A DNA stretch of 64,000 nt from Naganishia liquefaciens (lineage: Eukaryota > Basidiomycota > Tremellomycetes > Filobasidiales > Filobasidiaceae), in the NCBI GenBank assembly GCA_013423385.1, contig BLZA01000049.1:558001-622000 (forward strand), read 5' to 3'. Made by a program: the position numbers and the translations under genes. Positions 1-11,396 of the stretch are shown here, in pieces (position 1 is the first letter of the stretch; each line of letters starts with the position of its first letter). Below the pieces are notes generated by a model, which saw only the letters and a program-made list of their open reading frames with translations, was not told the origin of the DNA and made no database searches.

Positions 1-2392
1 ATGTTAAACGAGGGTGAACGTCGAGCTCGGTGCAATCAGGGGTGCGTTACATGGTATGTTCGTAGCACGGCTTCATTTCAGCATTTGCTTTCCCCTGTGA
101 GTTGCTTGTGTCCGCCTCGCCAACTGTCATTAGCCTTGTTGTCCGCCATTAGTGGATATTCTAGTGCTGAGCTGGCCTCGGGGAATTCTCGCAGAGTCTT
201 TAAACCACTCTTGCGTACATATGAGTGCGTGAAATGGCGCGTGCATGCTGTTGTGAATCGGATAACTGTTAGGCCACGGGCTAGAAGCCATGGGTCTTGG
301 TTTCGCGATACCGCGACTTAGCATCGGAAGCTCTTTGGGGACCGGTGCGAACATTCAGCACCGGTCCATCGCTCGAGAAGACGTGAACGTTCGACACGCC
401 ACGGTCGGCGACAGCCATGCGGTGTGTGTCGACGGCCGTGCTGACCATATCATCGACTGAAAAATTGTCGGGCAAGTGGTACTGGCTAGTATGTCCGCTA
501 GTATGTGGCTTTCACAATCACCACCTATTTCGAGATTCCCCTAGAAGCAGCACATGCATTTGTCGGCTTACACTTCTATCGACACTATTGGCAGGCTAAC
601 AGGAGATTACTGATTCTGGAGAGAAACAGCCGGATATCCGATCTATTGAACCACCGGGATGGCTGTCGTCGGCACCCGGCATCTTTGCGCGCGAGCGGCC
701 GTGGCTGGCAGTGCGGCCGGCGTGCAGAGGTGCTGGATGAGGAAGCGAGGGCCATATTCACATCGGTACATCGCCGCGGCGCAACGCTCAGGTATGACCG
801 AGCAAATCTTGCGCCCTTTGGGAGCGCTTCGGCTCATGATCAATCAATCACCTGTCCAGTTTTTGTAAGACAGCATCACCCATGTAAAGCCGATGTACAC
901 CAGCCAGATCCACTCGAGGCTTTGCATATTCCATGAGCGGTCAGCGCCACGGAAGACGTCTCAGCTAACGTGTCCGTGAATTCGGTGCATGAATTATGAT
1001 GCCTCGCTAGCCCAACGGACACGTCGAGGTTGGATCTCTTGGACACCTTCGTGAGCACACTTGATGGCCAATCCAGTATTGCCATTCCCCATGCGGTTTC
1101 CCGAAATATGCTGTTAAGGTCACCGACGATGAAAGCAACGCGCAATATCGAAACGGCGGGTTATCTGACGAATTCGAGGGGCCAAAGAGCATGACAGAGG
1201 GCATCACCGAGGAGTACACGGTGACATTGACGTTGCCACGCAATGCTACAGTCAGCAGATTCGGGGATCGCGCAAGACCTTCCGAGGTGAGCCGGTCAAC
1301 AAATCTGAAGTCCGCCACGGAAGTTACATTGGCCATTCACCGTCGACTCCGTCGCACAGTCGTCTCAAGTTATGTCTCGTCCTAGGAGGCGCGCTGCTTG
1401 TCCTGGGAAGCCTGCGCGCCATTCCCTTGATCCGCAGCTCCCGAAGAGTACGATCGTCTTTGCCTGGAAACGCTCGGAGGCACTATGCCACCGCTCGATC
1501 ACAGACAGGACTTCTGCAACAACCTGTCACATCGGTCTGAGGTTTCGGTGCGCCGTGTTGTCTCGCGTGACGAATCGGCATGAGCTTGATTCGGTTCTTG
1601 ACGGCCCCGCCCCGAAAACAGTCCGGGCATCATCGTAATGCCCATCCTCATGGAGCGGAATTTTGCTTGGACATTGAGATCGAACAGCGATTGCGAGATC
1701 GGTGTTGGAGGCGCGTTGAGTGATCCACAGATGTCGAGCATGGAACGACTGGAAGCGGGGGGGGGGATAGGCCAGTGCGTTGTCACTTCCAGTGCATAAT
1801 CAACAGCTCCGAAGACTGCTCTCATACTGTAGCTGTAACTGAAGGCTGTGATTGCAGATCGAGTGGATCTGCCGACCGACGCACTGCCTCCATAGTAGCA
1901 ACCGTCAACAGGGTATCAATTGACTTCCTCGATGTGAGCGTGTTTCGGCCGGAGTACGCAGGACAGTCAATGAGTTTGAGATTGCGCGATGCAGTACTGC
2001 TTGAGAAGTTGAAATCTTGATGGAGGCCTTCCCTTGAGCGATTACCATTCACTCGGCAAGCTGATATCGAAACCAACCCTCCGTCAAGCGGAAACCTAGT
2101 TGTAGTTTGCAGAGGCACAGCCACCAGGACGTACATAATCGCAGTATGTGCCTAAAGCGGGGATATAGTACGTCGCCAAGCCCTCGACCGCATGAGCTAC
2201 CTCACGTTGAACCAGCACAGCGAGGCCGACATTCAGGGACCGCTGAGTGCGTGATCGTGATGAATTGGGTCTGAACTGGGCCGTCTGTGATTGGCAGTAT
2301 CATGTACAATGGAACGACGTTCTCGTCACCAAGCTCAACTTGTCTACAGCCACTGGGCGATCATTTCAACGCCTAAGGAGATTGTAACATTT
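1..2392. other. Gene-poor stretch, no supported gene
   Basis: No reading frame here resembles a known family and none joins into a convincing spliced model. Short open frames exist on both strands (for example minus strand near 1007-1336 and 1499-2136), but they lack recognisable motifs. A run of ten G lies at 1757-1766. The stretch could hold eroded genes or a long intergenic region; I cannot tell which. Confidence 0.5.
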
Positions 2393-2495
2393 GACCAAAA
2401 TAGGAAATTGGTCTAATCCAACTGTTTCAAGTACATACTTGCCTCAGTTGCTGAGTCCTCCGTTCCCTCAACCTTGTCGGTTCTCGCATCGTACC
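2393..2495 (+). pseudogene. Decayed tRNA-Leu(CAA) copy
   Basis: This segment aligns by eye over about 75 nt with the intact tRNA-Leu at 3113-3218. It shares the A-box region, the TTTCAAG anticodon loop, the intron-like insert and the start of the variable arm. The 3' half has lost the B box: the expected GGTTCGAGTCC is replaced by GGTTCTCGCATC. The 5' acceptor strand GACCAAA no longer finds a 3' partner. It is probably a dead duplicate of the gene 0.7 kb downstream. Confidence 0.65.
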
Positions 2496-3112
2496 GTCTC
2501 CGGGGTATAAACTTTGTGGTCTTCATATATGGCGATACTGGCTGCCGGGCTCAAATTACAGCAAGCACAAAGGACTCGGTCTCGCTCATCGCATACAATG
2601 CGGCAACCGATCGCAAGAGACATCCGCGCACTTAGCGGTCATATTTCGGTGCATCCCTTTTCATGGATGTTTTCGAAGCGTTTCACCAACGACGATTTTC
2701 GCCAATCTCTTCACTGCCGAGTATATCATCCAAAAGCATGCTAGCAATCCCGACCGTGCCGGATCAGCGTTTATGCGATGTTGCCCATAGCCTTTGCACA
2801 TGGCTTCCAAGGCAATGCTACACGGGGACGGGCATAAGAATTTTGACGGCTACATTAAGCACATACGTTAACCGTCTATCACGCTAAGGTCGCTGAAAGC
2901 CTTTTGTATAGTCATAGAGGACACTACTGACTTGTTACGTTCAAGTCAACACACTGAAAGCCTTAGAGTAACAGGTGTACAGGGTGAAGAGCATCTGTTG
3001 AGCTCGCTAAATACTTGTAGTTTGAGACGAAAAGTCGCGCTCGCGTTTCAAACCCGCGTTCGCGCACGCGTTCGCTTTATCAGTTTTGACAATGAATCGG
3101 GTCGTATCGGCT
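2496..3112. other. Intergenic, nothing recognised
   Basis: Spacer between the decayed and intact tRNA-Leu copies. No coding frame with recognisable content and no tRNA or repeat was seen. Confidence 0.5.
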
Positions 3113-3218
3113 GGCCAGATAGGAAAGTGGTCTAATCCGACGGTTTCAAGCGCATAGCTTGCTCAATTTCTGAGTACTCCGTTCCTTCGGGGCCTGGGTT
3201 CGAGTCCCAGTCTGGTCA
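3113..3218 (+). tRNA. tRNA-Leu(CAA), intron-containing
   Basis: The acceptor stem GGCCAGA pairs with TCTGGTC (one G-U pair), followed by discriminator A. The anticodon stem ACGGT faces TCCGT (four pairs plus a T-T mismatch) around a TTCAAG loop, so the anticodon is CAA, which reads UUG. About 22 nt of intron lie between the anticodon loop and the 3' anticodon strand. A variable arm closed by a TTCG-type loop marks a class II tRNA, as expected for Leu. The T arm is CTGGG-TTCGAGT-CCCAG and holds an intact B box. TTTT at 3223-3226 is a plausible Pol III terminator. Intron-bearing tRNA-Leu(CAA) is common in fungi. Confidence 0.82.
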
Positions 3219-4032
3219 CACCTTTTGTTCCTGGGTCCTGGGGGTCTTTTGCACCCATTCCCGGGGCTGTACGAGCATTTTTTGCCGAGTTGAAGTTCGA
3301 GCCTTTTTGACCCTGTCAACAGGGTCAAACCCAACCTCGGCCAGTCCGAGGCATTCCTACTGCATCTCCAGTGACTCCCCCATCGAACGCACCCGGTTGC
3401 CAGTGATTTCGGTCATTTTTGACGGTGTTATGGAATTTCTAATCTTTCTCCCTCCACGTAAGCTCTTACAGTGCTTTTAAAGGCTCGTCACCGCCATAAG
3501 GCTATCTAAGGCAGGGATTTTTGGGTAGCAGTGATCGTTTACCGTCCGAAGCGCTCTCCAAAGATGATCCTACAACAAGAATCCGGCGGGGCATTCCTAC
3601 TGGGAAAGTGCAACCTTCCGGTTCAACGACGGTGCCGGCGATGAGCCTTCGTGCCCTGTGCCAATAGATTCCCCTACTCTCGTAAGCAAATGCATGGGAA
3701 TCCGCTGTACAAGATACCGCAATGCAGCACTGTTGCCGTTATTCTCAATCGATACGTGATCCGATCCACATTACATCTCACGCGTATGCTCTAATTACTT
3801 ATTATACGACGCATGTCAGCCGTCCAGGGGCGACGTTCAGGCCGCAAGTAGACTGAATACATCGCGATTATGGAGACCTCCATCGAGGCTTGATCCGCCC
3901 TGTATGATTGTCTTGTCTACGATGCGCCTGGCGGAACCTGCACTAGCGGATTCTCATTGGCGTCTTCCGCCGGTGCCACCGGTACGCCGACTATGGGCAT
4001 CCTATCAGCTGCATTGAATTCGACGAAATGTA
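3219..4032. other. Intergenic, 3' of zinc-cluster gene
   Basis: Apart from the hairpin at 3306-3329 this stretch shows nothing recognisable. A short motif, ggcattcctactg, occurs twice, near 3350 and 3590. It lies downstream of the minus-strand transcription factor and probably includes its 3' UTR. Confidence 0.5.
3306..3329. repeat. Perfect 10-bp inverted repeat, 4-nt loop
   Basis: TTTGACCCTG is followed by the loop TCAA and then its exact reverse complement. It could fold as a hairpin in DNA or RNA. It sits 88 nt after the tRNA-Leu. No transposon or terminator family is indicated. Confidence 0.6.
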
Positions 4033-7000
4033 TCACTCACAAACTTCCGCCCAGAAATGTGGCAAAGCCATTGCATCTGGAGCCCCGCCTGCCAACCCAG
4101 TCAAATCCAGGTTAAGAGGCGCATCATGCCCAGATGCTGCAGCTCCAGGCGTCAGCATTGTCATTGAAGCCAAAGCACGGCGCTTACCTGCTGCGTTGGA
4201 TCCACCATTCACAGAAACGGCACTCGGCGCCAGCGTCTGAAGGTTGGGCGACGGTGGAACAATCCCCGTGGTCGGGAAGGCTTGTATGGATGAAAAGTCC
4301 ACCTTTCCGGGATGATTACGGTGGGTGATGCCCAAGCCAGTGGCAGCTGTAGGAGTAAAGGGCCGCTTTTGTTCGCCCTCGGACTGGGCGCGCGACTGCT
4401 CGATGGCACTTTTCGTCAACGCCTGCAGGGACAACATGCCGTGGCAAAGATGTCCCTGTACAGGATGCGCCTTGAGCCAGGAATTCAGCCTTCCTTCGAA
4501 AATAGTGACCGCGCCGTTGATATCCTCCTGCAAAGACAGAGAGTTAGCTGCCCTTTCCCGTCGTAAGGTGTCGCCTAATTTACTAGGCAGACAGAAGCAT
4601 GAGGGTCATTCGGCTCCCGCATCGCTAGGAAGGCACAAACGGCGGCAGAATGAAAGGCCTAAAACCAGATCAGCATGATACACACTTGTGCCGTTGATGA
4701 CTGACTCGAAGACTCATAGTCCACCAGCTCCAAACAATGGAGCATTTCGTCCCAACCATGGCCTTGAAAGCACAGAGAATAGCATGGGCTGCGTCGAAAC
4801 ATATCTTAGCGGAATGCGGATACGCTGCTGGATCCATTCGAAGATACGGCCGATGCAGGATCAGCCGTATCATATTGGTCTTGACGCACAACGCCAAGGT
4901 CTGCTGAATCTGCCAATAGGTACGCTGTTCGAGCAGCCTTGCGGTATCATCCTCATCGGCGTTGAATCTCATTTTTCGCGGAACGAGTTTGTACCAAGAG
5001 ACGATGTCATCGTCAAGACGGAGGGCGTCCTCGTACGTCGATGCCCCGAGATCGGGCGGGTCCTCGTCGGCTTCGTCTTTAACAAGAGGTGCAAACCATC
5101 CCAAGACTCCATCACGGCCGTAGCTACGCTTCTTCGGGAAAACGCGTTCGAGGATATCCAGTGATGGAATTGTGAGCGCAAAGTATGCCGCGTGATACGT
5201 GAAAGTTGTCGTTTCATTGGAGACGGGAGACAGTTTTGCTTGTTCCGGAGGGACATCACCCAGCTGATCGTCTGGGATGTCTTGAGGAAGCTGGGATCGG
5301 GGCGGGATGCGTTGATGAGAAAACTGAAAAGCGTTATATACAGTATCCTTACCTTGGTCGAGTAGTAGCTGATGGCGGAAGGACGTCCAAGACTCAGACA
5401 AACCAACGCGTCCAGACCCGCAATAGTCCACCTTGAATTTCACGTCAGTCAATCATCTAATGCCAATGAGGGAAATTACTGACCACATGCGTCTGCGAAC
5501 TTCGGCGTCCTTTTGGGACATGCCTGGGTAGAGTTGCATGGGATCGATGTGCAAGCCCATGCAGATCGCCTGTCGAATGGTCGAACCAAGCTCCGGCCAA
5601 AAATCACTCGCTCTTTCGGAATTCAGGAGATAGATACCAATCATGATCTGTGGGCATGATATTAGGCGGGGTCGCAATCAATGCACGATGACCTACACCA
5701 GCTGTCACGGTCGATACCGTCGGAGACGATAGGAATGAGCACAGCCGCAAAGCCTGATACGCTCCGGACACTGAGAGAGTGATCAATCTCAAGACATTCA
5801 TGTCTTTGCCAAGTACTCACGAAAGAGTTCAGATTGAAGCCTGCTACAGGTGAGATCGGCTTCGGCTTCCTCTGGGCTGGAAACTCCAGCTGCTTCCCCA
5901 AATATCTCCGTTTGCGATGCTCTCATCATAACGCCGAGAGCACAGATCATCAGCATTACCGATAATGTACCAAGGGGCGTGACCATCTTCTCCTCGTGCG
6001 TGGCATCGAAAAACTCCAGGTAATCTGCACGCAAAGTGGGCAGATGCCACGCAGCGAAGAAAGCCGCAATCTCGCTCTCGAATGCATCCCAGACTCTGGA
6101 ATGATGCATTTCAGCTTGGATTACACGTCAGTTGCGACTCACTTACAATTCTGATTGTTTGCGGTTCGGCAGAAGACCAATGATCTCTGCTGCAAAATTA
6201 TCATGACTCCAGATAGTGGTGAATGGAAAAGTTTTCCGAAGATCGGAGAAGACTCCAGTGAATGCGACGTCCTCCAACACCTGCATTGGTTCCCCTTCTG
6301 TTGGATGGTTCGACTTGGATTCCGTCAAATTCTGGAGGCTTTTCAGCAGTTGTCGGCCTCCAGGTACACCGCTGAAAGCATTATCAGCGACCCGTATACC
6401 GGCGCAACGGACCGTGAGCTACTCACACGTATGCTTTTCGTCCAGCCGAATCCCCAATGAGGGAGTCGCCCTCGCCTTTGACGCTGGCAATGTAGGGTTC
6501 CTCAATCTGCTCTTTACTCGAACGCCGAGAGTCAGATTTCCATCCATCGTCCACTAGGCTTTCCCGCCTACTACCCGTGTGACTTGGATCCTCCGGAATC
6601 GAGGTCTTGCGGGAAGAAGTCGGCCCTTTCCGATGGGCGTCGATGACGGAAATGTGAGGTCGACCTGGATGAATGGGGAAAGAAGTGCTCGTATTCTGGT
6701 CGACACCGCTTGGGGCGTTCGCGGACCTCATCGCTTCGTCGTATCGGAACTTGGCGAATCTATCGATAATCAATTTGCGCTTTTTGTTCGCTGGCTCCAC
6801 ATCATAACTGGACGGGACGACGGAAGAAGTCGCTCTCCCAGATCCTTTTTGACGCAGTTCACGAACCACCTGTTCCAATTCGGCGATTCGGCTTCTCAGG
6901 TGGTCATTCTCCGTTTGATCCGGATCGTCCCTGTGGGCGGTTATATTAGCGCATGTCCAGCAGGATGACGGAAATGGGAACATACTCGTCTCGTGAGTGA

Positions 7001-9201
7001 TCCACTTCGTAAACGCAAGAACCAGTCTGCAAGGCGAGAATTAGCTTACTGGGCGATAAACTATATTCTCCACCTACCAAGCCAAGGGTTTTACAGCGAG
7101 AGCAAGGCTTCTTGCGATCACACTTGCGCTTATTTTGATGACAAGGCAAGCAACTCTGAATCGTCCGGTTCCGCTTGCGCTTTCTGTGGTCTAGCCTGTC
7201 CTCCCTGGTGTCTTGATCGCCTTCGTCCGCATGTGCATCCGAAGTCAAGCTCAACGTCTTTCCATCCGGATCCAAACCCATCTTCGCACCAGCTGTAGGC
7301 TGCGCTCCAGAGTAGCTGTAAACCGGTTCGCCTCTCTCCTTGTCCATTTTCCGTGAACCCGACGATGATCGCTTGGTCTTGTGAGTATCTTCATCGAGGC
7401 CGACGGCAACAAGCAGCGGTGTACCCTGACGCGATGTCGGAGCGCTTTTCGAGCCTGTCCGTGTCGAGGTCATTGGCGCCATTTCGATATCTTGGGGTTC
7501 CAATTTGGGTTGAAGTGGTAACTCAGGCGAGATGGCGAAGTTGACCTTGTTTGACAGACTTGAATGAACATGAGGTTGATGCTGATGATTGGACCCGTGT
7601 GGTCCCGCATGGACCGGCGCGTCTAGTGATTTTGCACTGGTCAGCGCAGGCGAACCTGGCAAGCTAAGACTCGGTCGGAGACTAGGCATACCCAGATTGT
7701 GTCCGGTCATGATGCTCTGTGGGATTTGTTGGACGCCTTGTGAGTAGAGGGCAGCGCCCGATGTAGGCTGACCCAATCCCTGCTGATACGTCATAGCGCC
7801 AGGATGTTGTTGACCGAAAGCTAGGCCCAGCGGATTGATGGGAGAGGTCATTCCGGTGCCGGGCATGGTGTTCTGCATTGCACCGCCATACGGGTACGAT
7901 TGGGTGAAGTGCCCATCGGGAATATGCGGGTGTGCCATATTGAAAGGCCTGGGTGCCATGCCCATACCTGGTGCAGTCATATTATATTGATTCGACAAAC
8001 CCGGAAACGCAAGATTATTGCCCGGGAGCGCTCCGGCGGTGAGTGGAGTATTGCTGCCGGACGAGTGATCCAGGGTCCCTGTCCCAGACTGACGACGTGC
8101 GAAGTCAGTACCCGGGCCATTCTTAATCATATTCTGTCCCATCGCTTGCATCATGTTGATATCGGGATGAAGTTCATGATGATTCTGATATTGTTGCATT
8201 GATTGGTTCGTGCCCAGAAGGGGCTGCTGTGTCAGCGCCGGCGAGCCCAGCGGGGTAGGTTGTCCACTTGCGGGATGATTGGCCATCATGCCCAGTAATC
8301 CGCCTTGACTGATGGTTGACCTTTGTTGCTGCAACTGACTTGCGGCGGTATTTACGTCTGGCCAAGAGGGATTGTCATTTCCAGGATTGAGATTCGCTGT
8401 GGGTGAATTATGCCGACTTGATACTGTACTGGTTGCTCCACTTAGATTTTGCGATTGAGGCGGCACTGTCTGACCGCCGGATCTCGATGTGCCTGCTACA
8501 ACAGGCGAGACATTTGTACTGGAAGGCTGCCATGAGTTTCCTTGAGTGCCGGCAGACGCCCATCCGAGATTGATTCGTGAGCCACTATTATATGACTGAG
8601 GAGTGGCGAGAGCGTGATCACGATTGTCCGTCTTCTGACGATCGGAGTTGATGTTGACAAACATGGTCGAGTCCAGAGGTCCACTGTTGGACGCATTCTG
8701 TCCTGCTCGCCCACGCGGCGGTACCAGGCTGTTGAGACTGGGTTGGTTCACGGGCGTCCCGGCATGACTGTTTAAAGCCTTTTGCACTTGAAGCAACGCT
8801 TGGTGGTTTGGGTGCAGCGTTGAATCGGTCTCGCTGTTCAGCTTCTGGGGCATTATCGATAAGGGCAGAGTTGTCCATTGATGATTCCACCGATTGCTGT
8901 CCATACTGCCATGCATTCCCATCTTCGTAGCGCTTGGTTTCTGAGCTTCGCTATGACTTTGGATTTGTTGAAGCTGCGGAGTGTTGCCTTCTGAGCCAGG
9001 CACACTGGCGAAATGAGGTTGTATCGGGGATGGTTGTATTGCTATTGGCCGATTATCTGCTTGAGCGTTACCAGACAGCTGGCGTGTCGGGGAGACTGGT
9101 GTCACATTCGTCGATGGTTGAGCTGGATGGCGCTGTCCGCTGATGGTGCTATCTGTAGGCGGCACAGCGTTAACGCTGCTGGCCTGCCATTGTGAGTCCA
9201 T
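4033..9201 (-). CDS. Zn2Cys6 fungal-specific transcription factor
   Basis: Eleven exons: 9201-7078, 7026-6986, 6930-6427, 6371-6147, 6095-5821, 5770-5697, 5647-5484, 5431-5353, 5290-4706, 4658-4584 and 4527-4033. They give 1546 aa with all phases closing. The first 680 residues are rich in Gln, Asn, Ser, Pro and Gly, as in activation regions. The binuclear zinc cluster spans C684, C687, C694, C700, C703 and C712 (spacing 2-6-5-2-8), split by the first intron and preceded by a basic RKRKRNR stretch. A coiled-coil linker (RIAELEQVVRELRQ) follows. Exons 4-10 encode a fungal-specific regulatory domain with the hallmark RMWW and SLGRPSAI motifs, ending in AFHSAAVCAFLAM. It should act as a nuclear DNA-binding regulator; target genes are unknown. 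Introns at 5432-5483 and 4659-4705 use GTCAGT donors. The central position of the zinc cluster is unusual. Confidence 0.9.
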
Positions 9202-11396
9202 GGCGAAGCGGAAATTGAGATTGAAACTTCGAGTTTGCCGAGCGTGACGTTGTCATGAGCACTATTGAGATACAGATGCACCAGTGTGCACAATATCTGT
9301 TCCGAACGAGACAAAGCGCACGTCAATCACATGTACCCATGGGCCAGCTCCGGCACCGCACGAAAGCGAGTCATTTCCCCGCAGGCACAAGCTGAGTTGA
9401 AGAAGTTGCGCCGCCTTGCTTACCTGGGTACTGTAAGTGTGTCTAATTCCACGCCAGCGGGAACACGATATCGAGAGCGGGAACACGCGCAATCAACCAC
9501 CTCCAACGAAATTCTCGACACTGCTGGACTCGGTTTGCGAGTTTATTGATCTTACTGTCAAGATGGATTGAAAACGGGCCAGACGACTGCCAGAGGACGA
9601 GGGAGAGATCTATCGTGCTTTCGAGTTGTCCTGCTGATGGAATTGTAAAATGGGCTCTTGCCAGCTGACTTGCACTATCGAGAATGGTTGCCAATTCCGA
9701 AACTTGCGTCGAAGCCGAGTGACCGGTCGAAGTTCCTGACGGTCGTGGATGCCGTAATTATGCGTACACCTACTTCTTCTCGGGCGCGTGCTGTCCGCAG
9801 CTGTTCGAGCGGTCGAGAGCGATGCCCCGATAGTATTTTTTGTAGTTGACGCTACAAGCTCACTGACTAGCCCGAATCAACTCTTCTGGGCTGAGTTGTC
9901 TCCGTATCACTTCCGGGACACCAGTCTGCCTTGTACTATCTCGAATCACGAGCTGAAGATGGCGCTGGAGGGTCTCTGCTGATTTCTTGGTAGTCCTCTT
10001 GTTTGTTTCCTCTTGGTTCAGCTTTTTCGGTGGGCTGCGCGTCGATTCCGAAAGACGGGGGTAAAGTCCGATGACGACGTCCAGGTTCTGCGCAACAGCT
10101 TCGTTCTCTCCGATCGAGCAATGGCGCGCAAACCGATGGTGGTCTTTGACTCACAAAACTCGCCGCGGTATGGATCTGGTCGATGAAGCTCGGTATGGGC
10201 GCCTGTCCCTGCCTGCACACGAACCCTACTGAGCGTAGACTCGAAAAGCGGAAAAGCGAGCAGTTGTCAAGCGGTTGAGTCAGGTCTGAGATTGCACACT
10301 GTTTCAGCTTGGCGCTAGGAAAAACGCAGGCGGAACTGTACAGACGTCCCGCCGCAGACCAGTTCCAGGAGGTACAGCAGTCTTCCCAGCGAGAATTGGC
10401 CAGCTGAATAATAGCTGAATGGCCAGGATTTTGATTCCGAGGTATTTGCACTTTTCAGGACTTGCGGCACCAAGCATTATGAGCTAGCACAGCGCATAGG
10501 GCAACTGCTCTCGAGTCGGCAGCTAACGGTTGTCATAGCTCCAAAACTAGTCTTCATGATAACGGACATGGCATGACGAACCATTCGACGCTGGAAATTC
10601 ACGCCCACACTTCCGGATACCCTGTGTTTATGCTGGTAACCTTTGAACGCATGCGTGAAACGCAGATCCAGTCCGAGGCCGGACGAGGAGAGAGCTGCTT
10701 CAGAGAAGTGGCCAAAGAAGTCATGGGCCGACATGAAAAATGTCTGGACAAGTCCGTTTCGAGAAAGCGTGATAGAGGTCTCGCTTTCGTCTCAAGAAAA
10801 TGGCTCGAGTAGCCACAACGGCATCTATTATGCACGATTCAGAGCTGATCCGATGATCGCACGTCGACAGCAGCTCGGGCGGCTATGTCCAGTAAATATT
10901 ATGCAATCGCCCAGAGGTCTAGCCCTTGAGGATGATGCTCTTTATCGACTTTGTGTATTCTTGAATCTCATTCTTGGACACATTTCAAAATCGTGGAAGA
11001 CGCGGAGAAATTCTCGGGGATCGCTACATAAGCCACAGCGTAATAAGGACACGTATCCTTCCATGGTCCATGAAGCTCTCTGCGAAGAGAAACTCGCTGT
11101 TTCGCTCGTAGTCTGGACTCGAAAGATGGGCGGACGACCATAGCGCCTGGAGTCATTTGGCGGGTTCTTGAAGTCTGGAAATTGAGACCAGAAAGTTGCG
11201 CGATTAAGGGAGTCCGACCAACTATCCACCGCCCTTGTCTGCAACACCACGAGTTGGCAGGTTGCTTCCGCACTTGCACAAGCCTGCTCGTATCGCAGAC
11301 ATCTCGCGAGCTACCTAAAGGATCGTCGATGGCAGTTTACTAGAATACATATTATAAACTCTTTAGACAGATCATGTGGAAGCAATTCTCAAAGGC
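9202..11396. other. Long spacer upstream of the regulator
   Basis: This 2.2-kb stretch separates the start of the zinc-cluster gene from the end of SVF1. Frames such as 9936-10451(-) and 10643-11143(+) are open but show no family resemblance, no biased composition and no splice continuation, so I leave them out. It probably holds a long promoter or 5' leader of the regulator and the SVF1 3' UTR. Confidence 0.45.

Noticed and set aside
1007-2136. Chain of minus-strand frames that might be exons of one gene
   Set aside because: Pieces look protein-like in places, but I could not find donor-acceptor pairs that join them in phase, and no family is recognisable.
9936-11143. Two frames of 166-171 codons between the regulator and SVF1
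   Set aside because: No motifs, no splice continuation, no biased composition; lengths like these occur by chance in GC-rich DNA.
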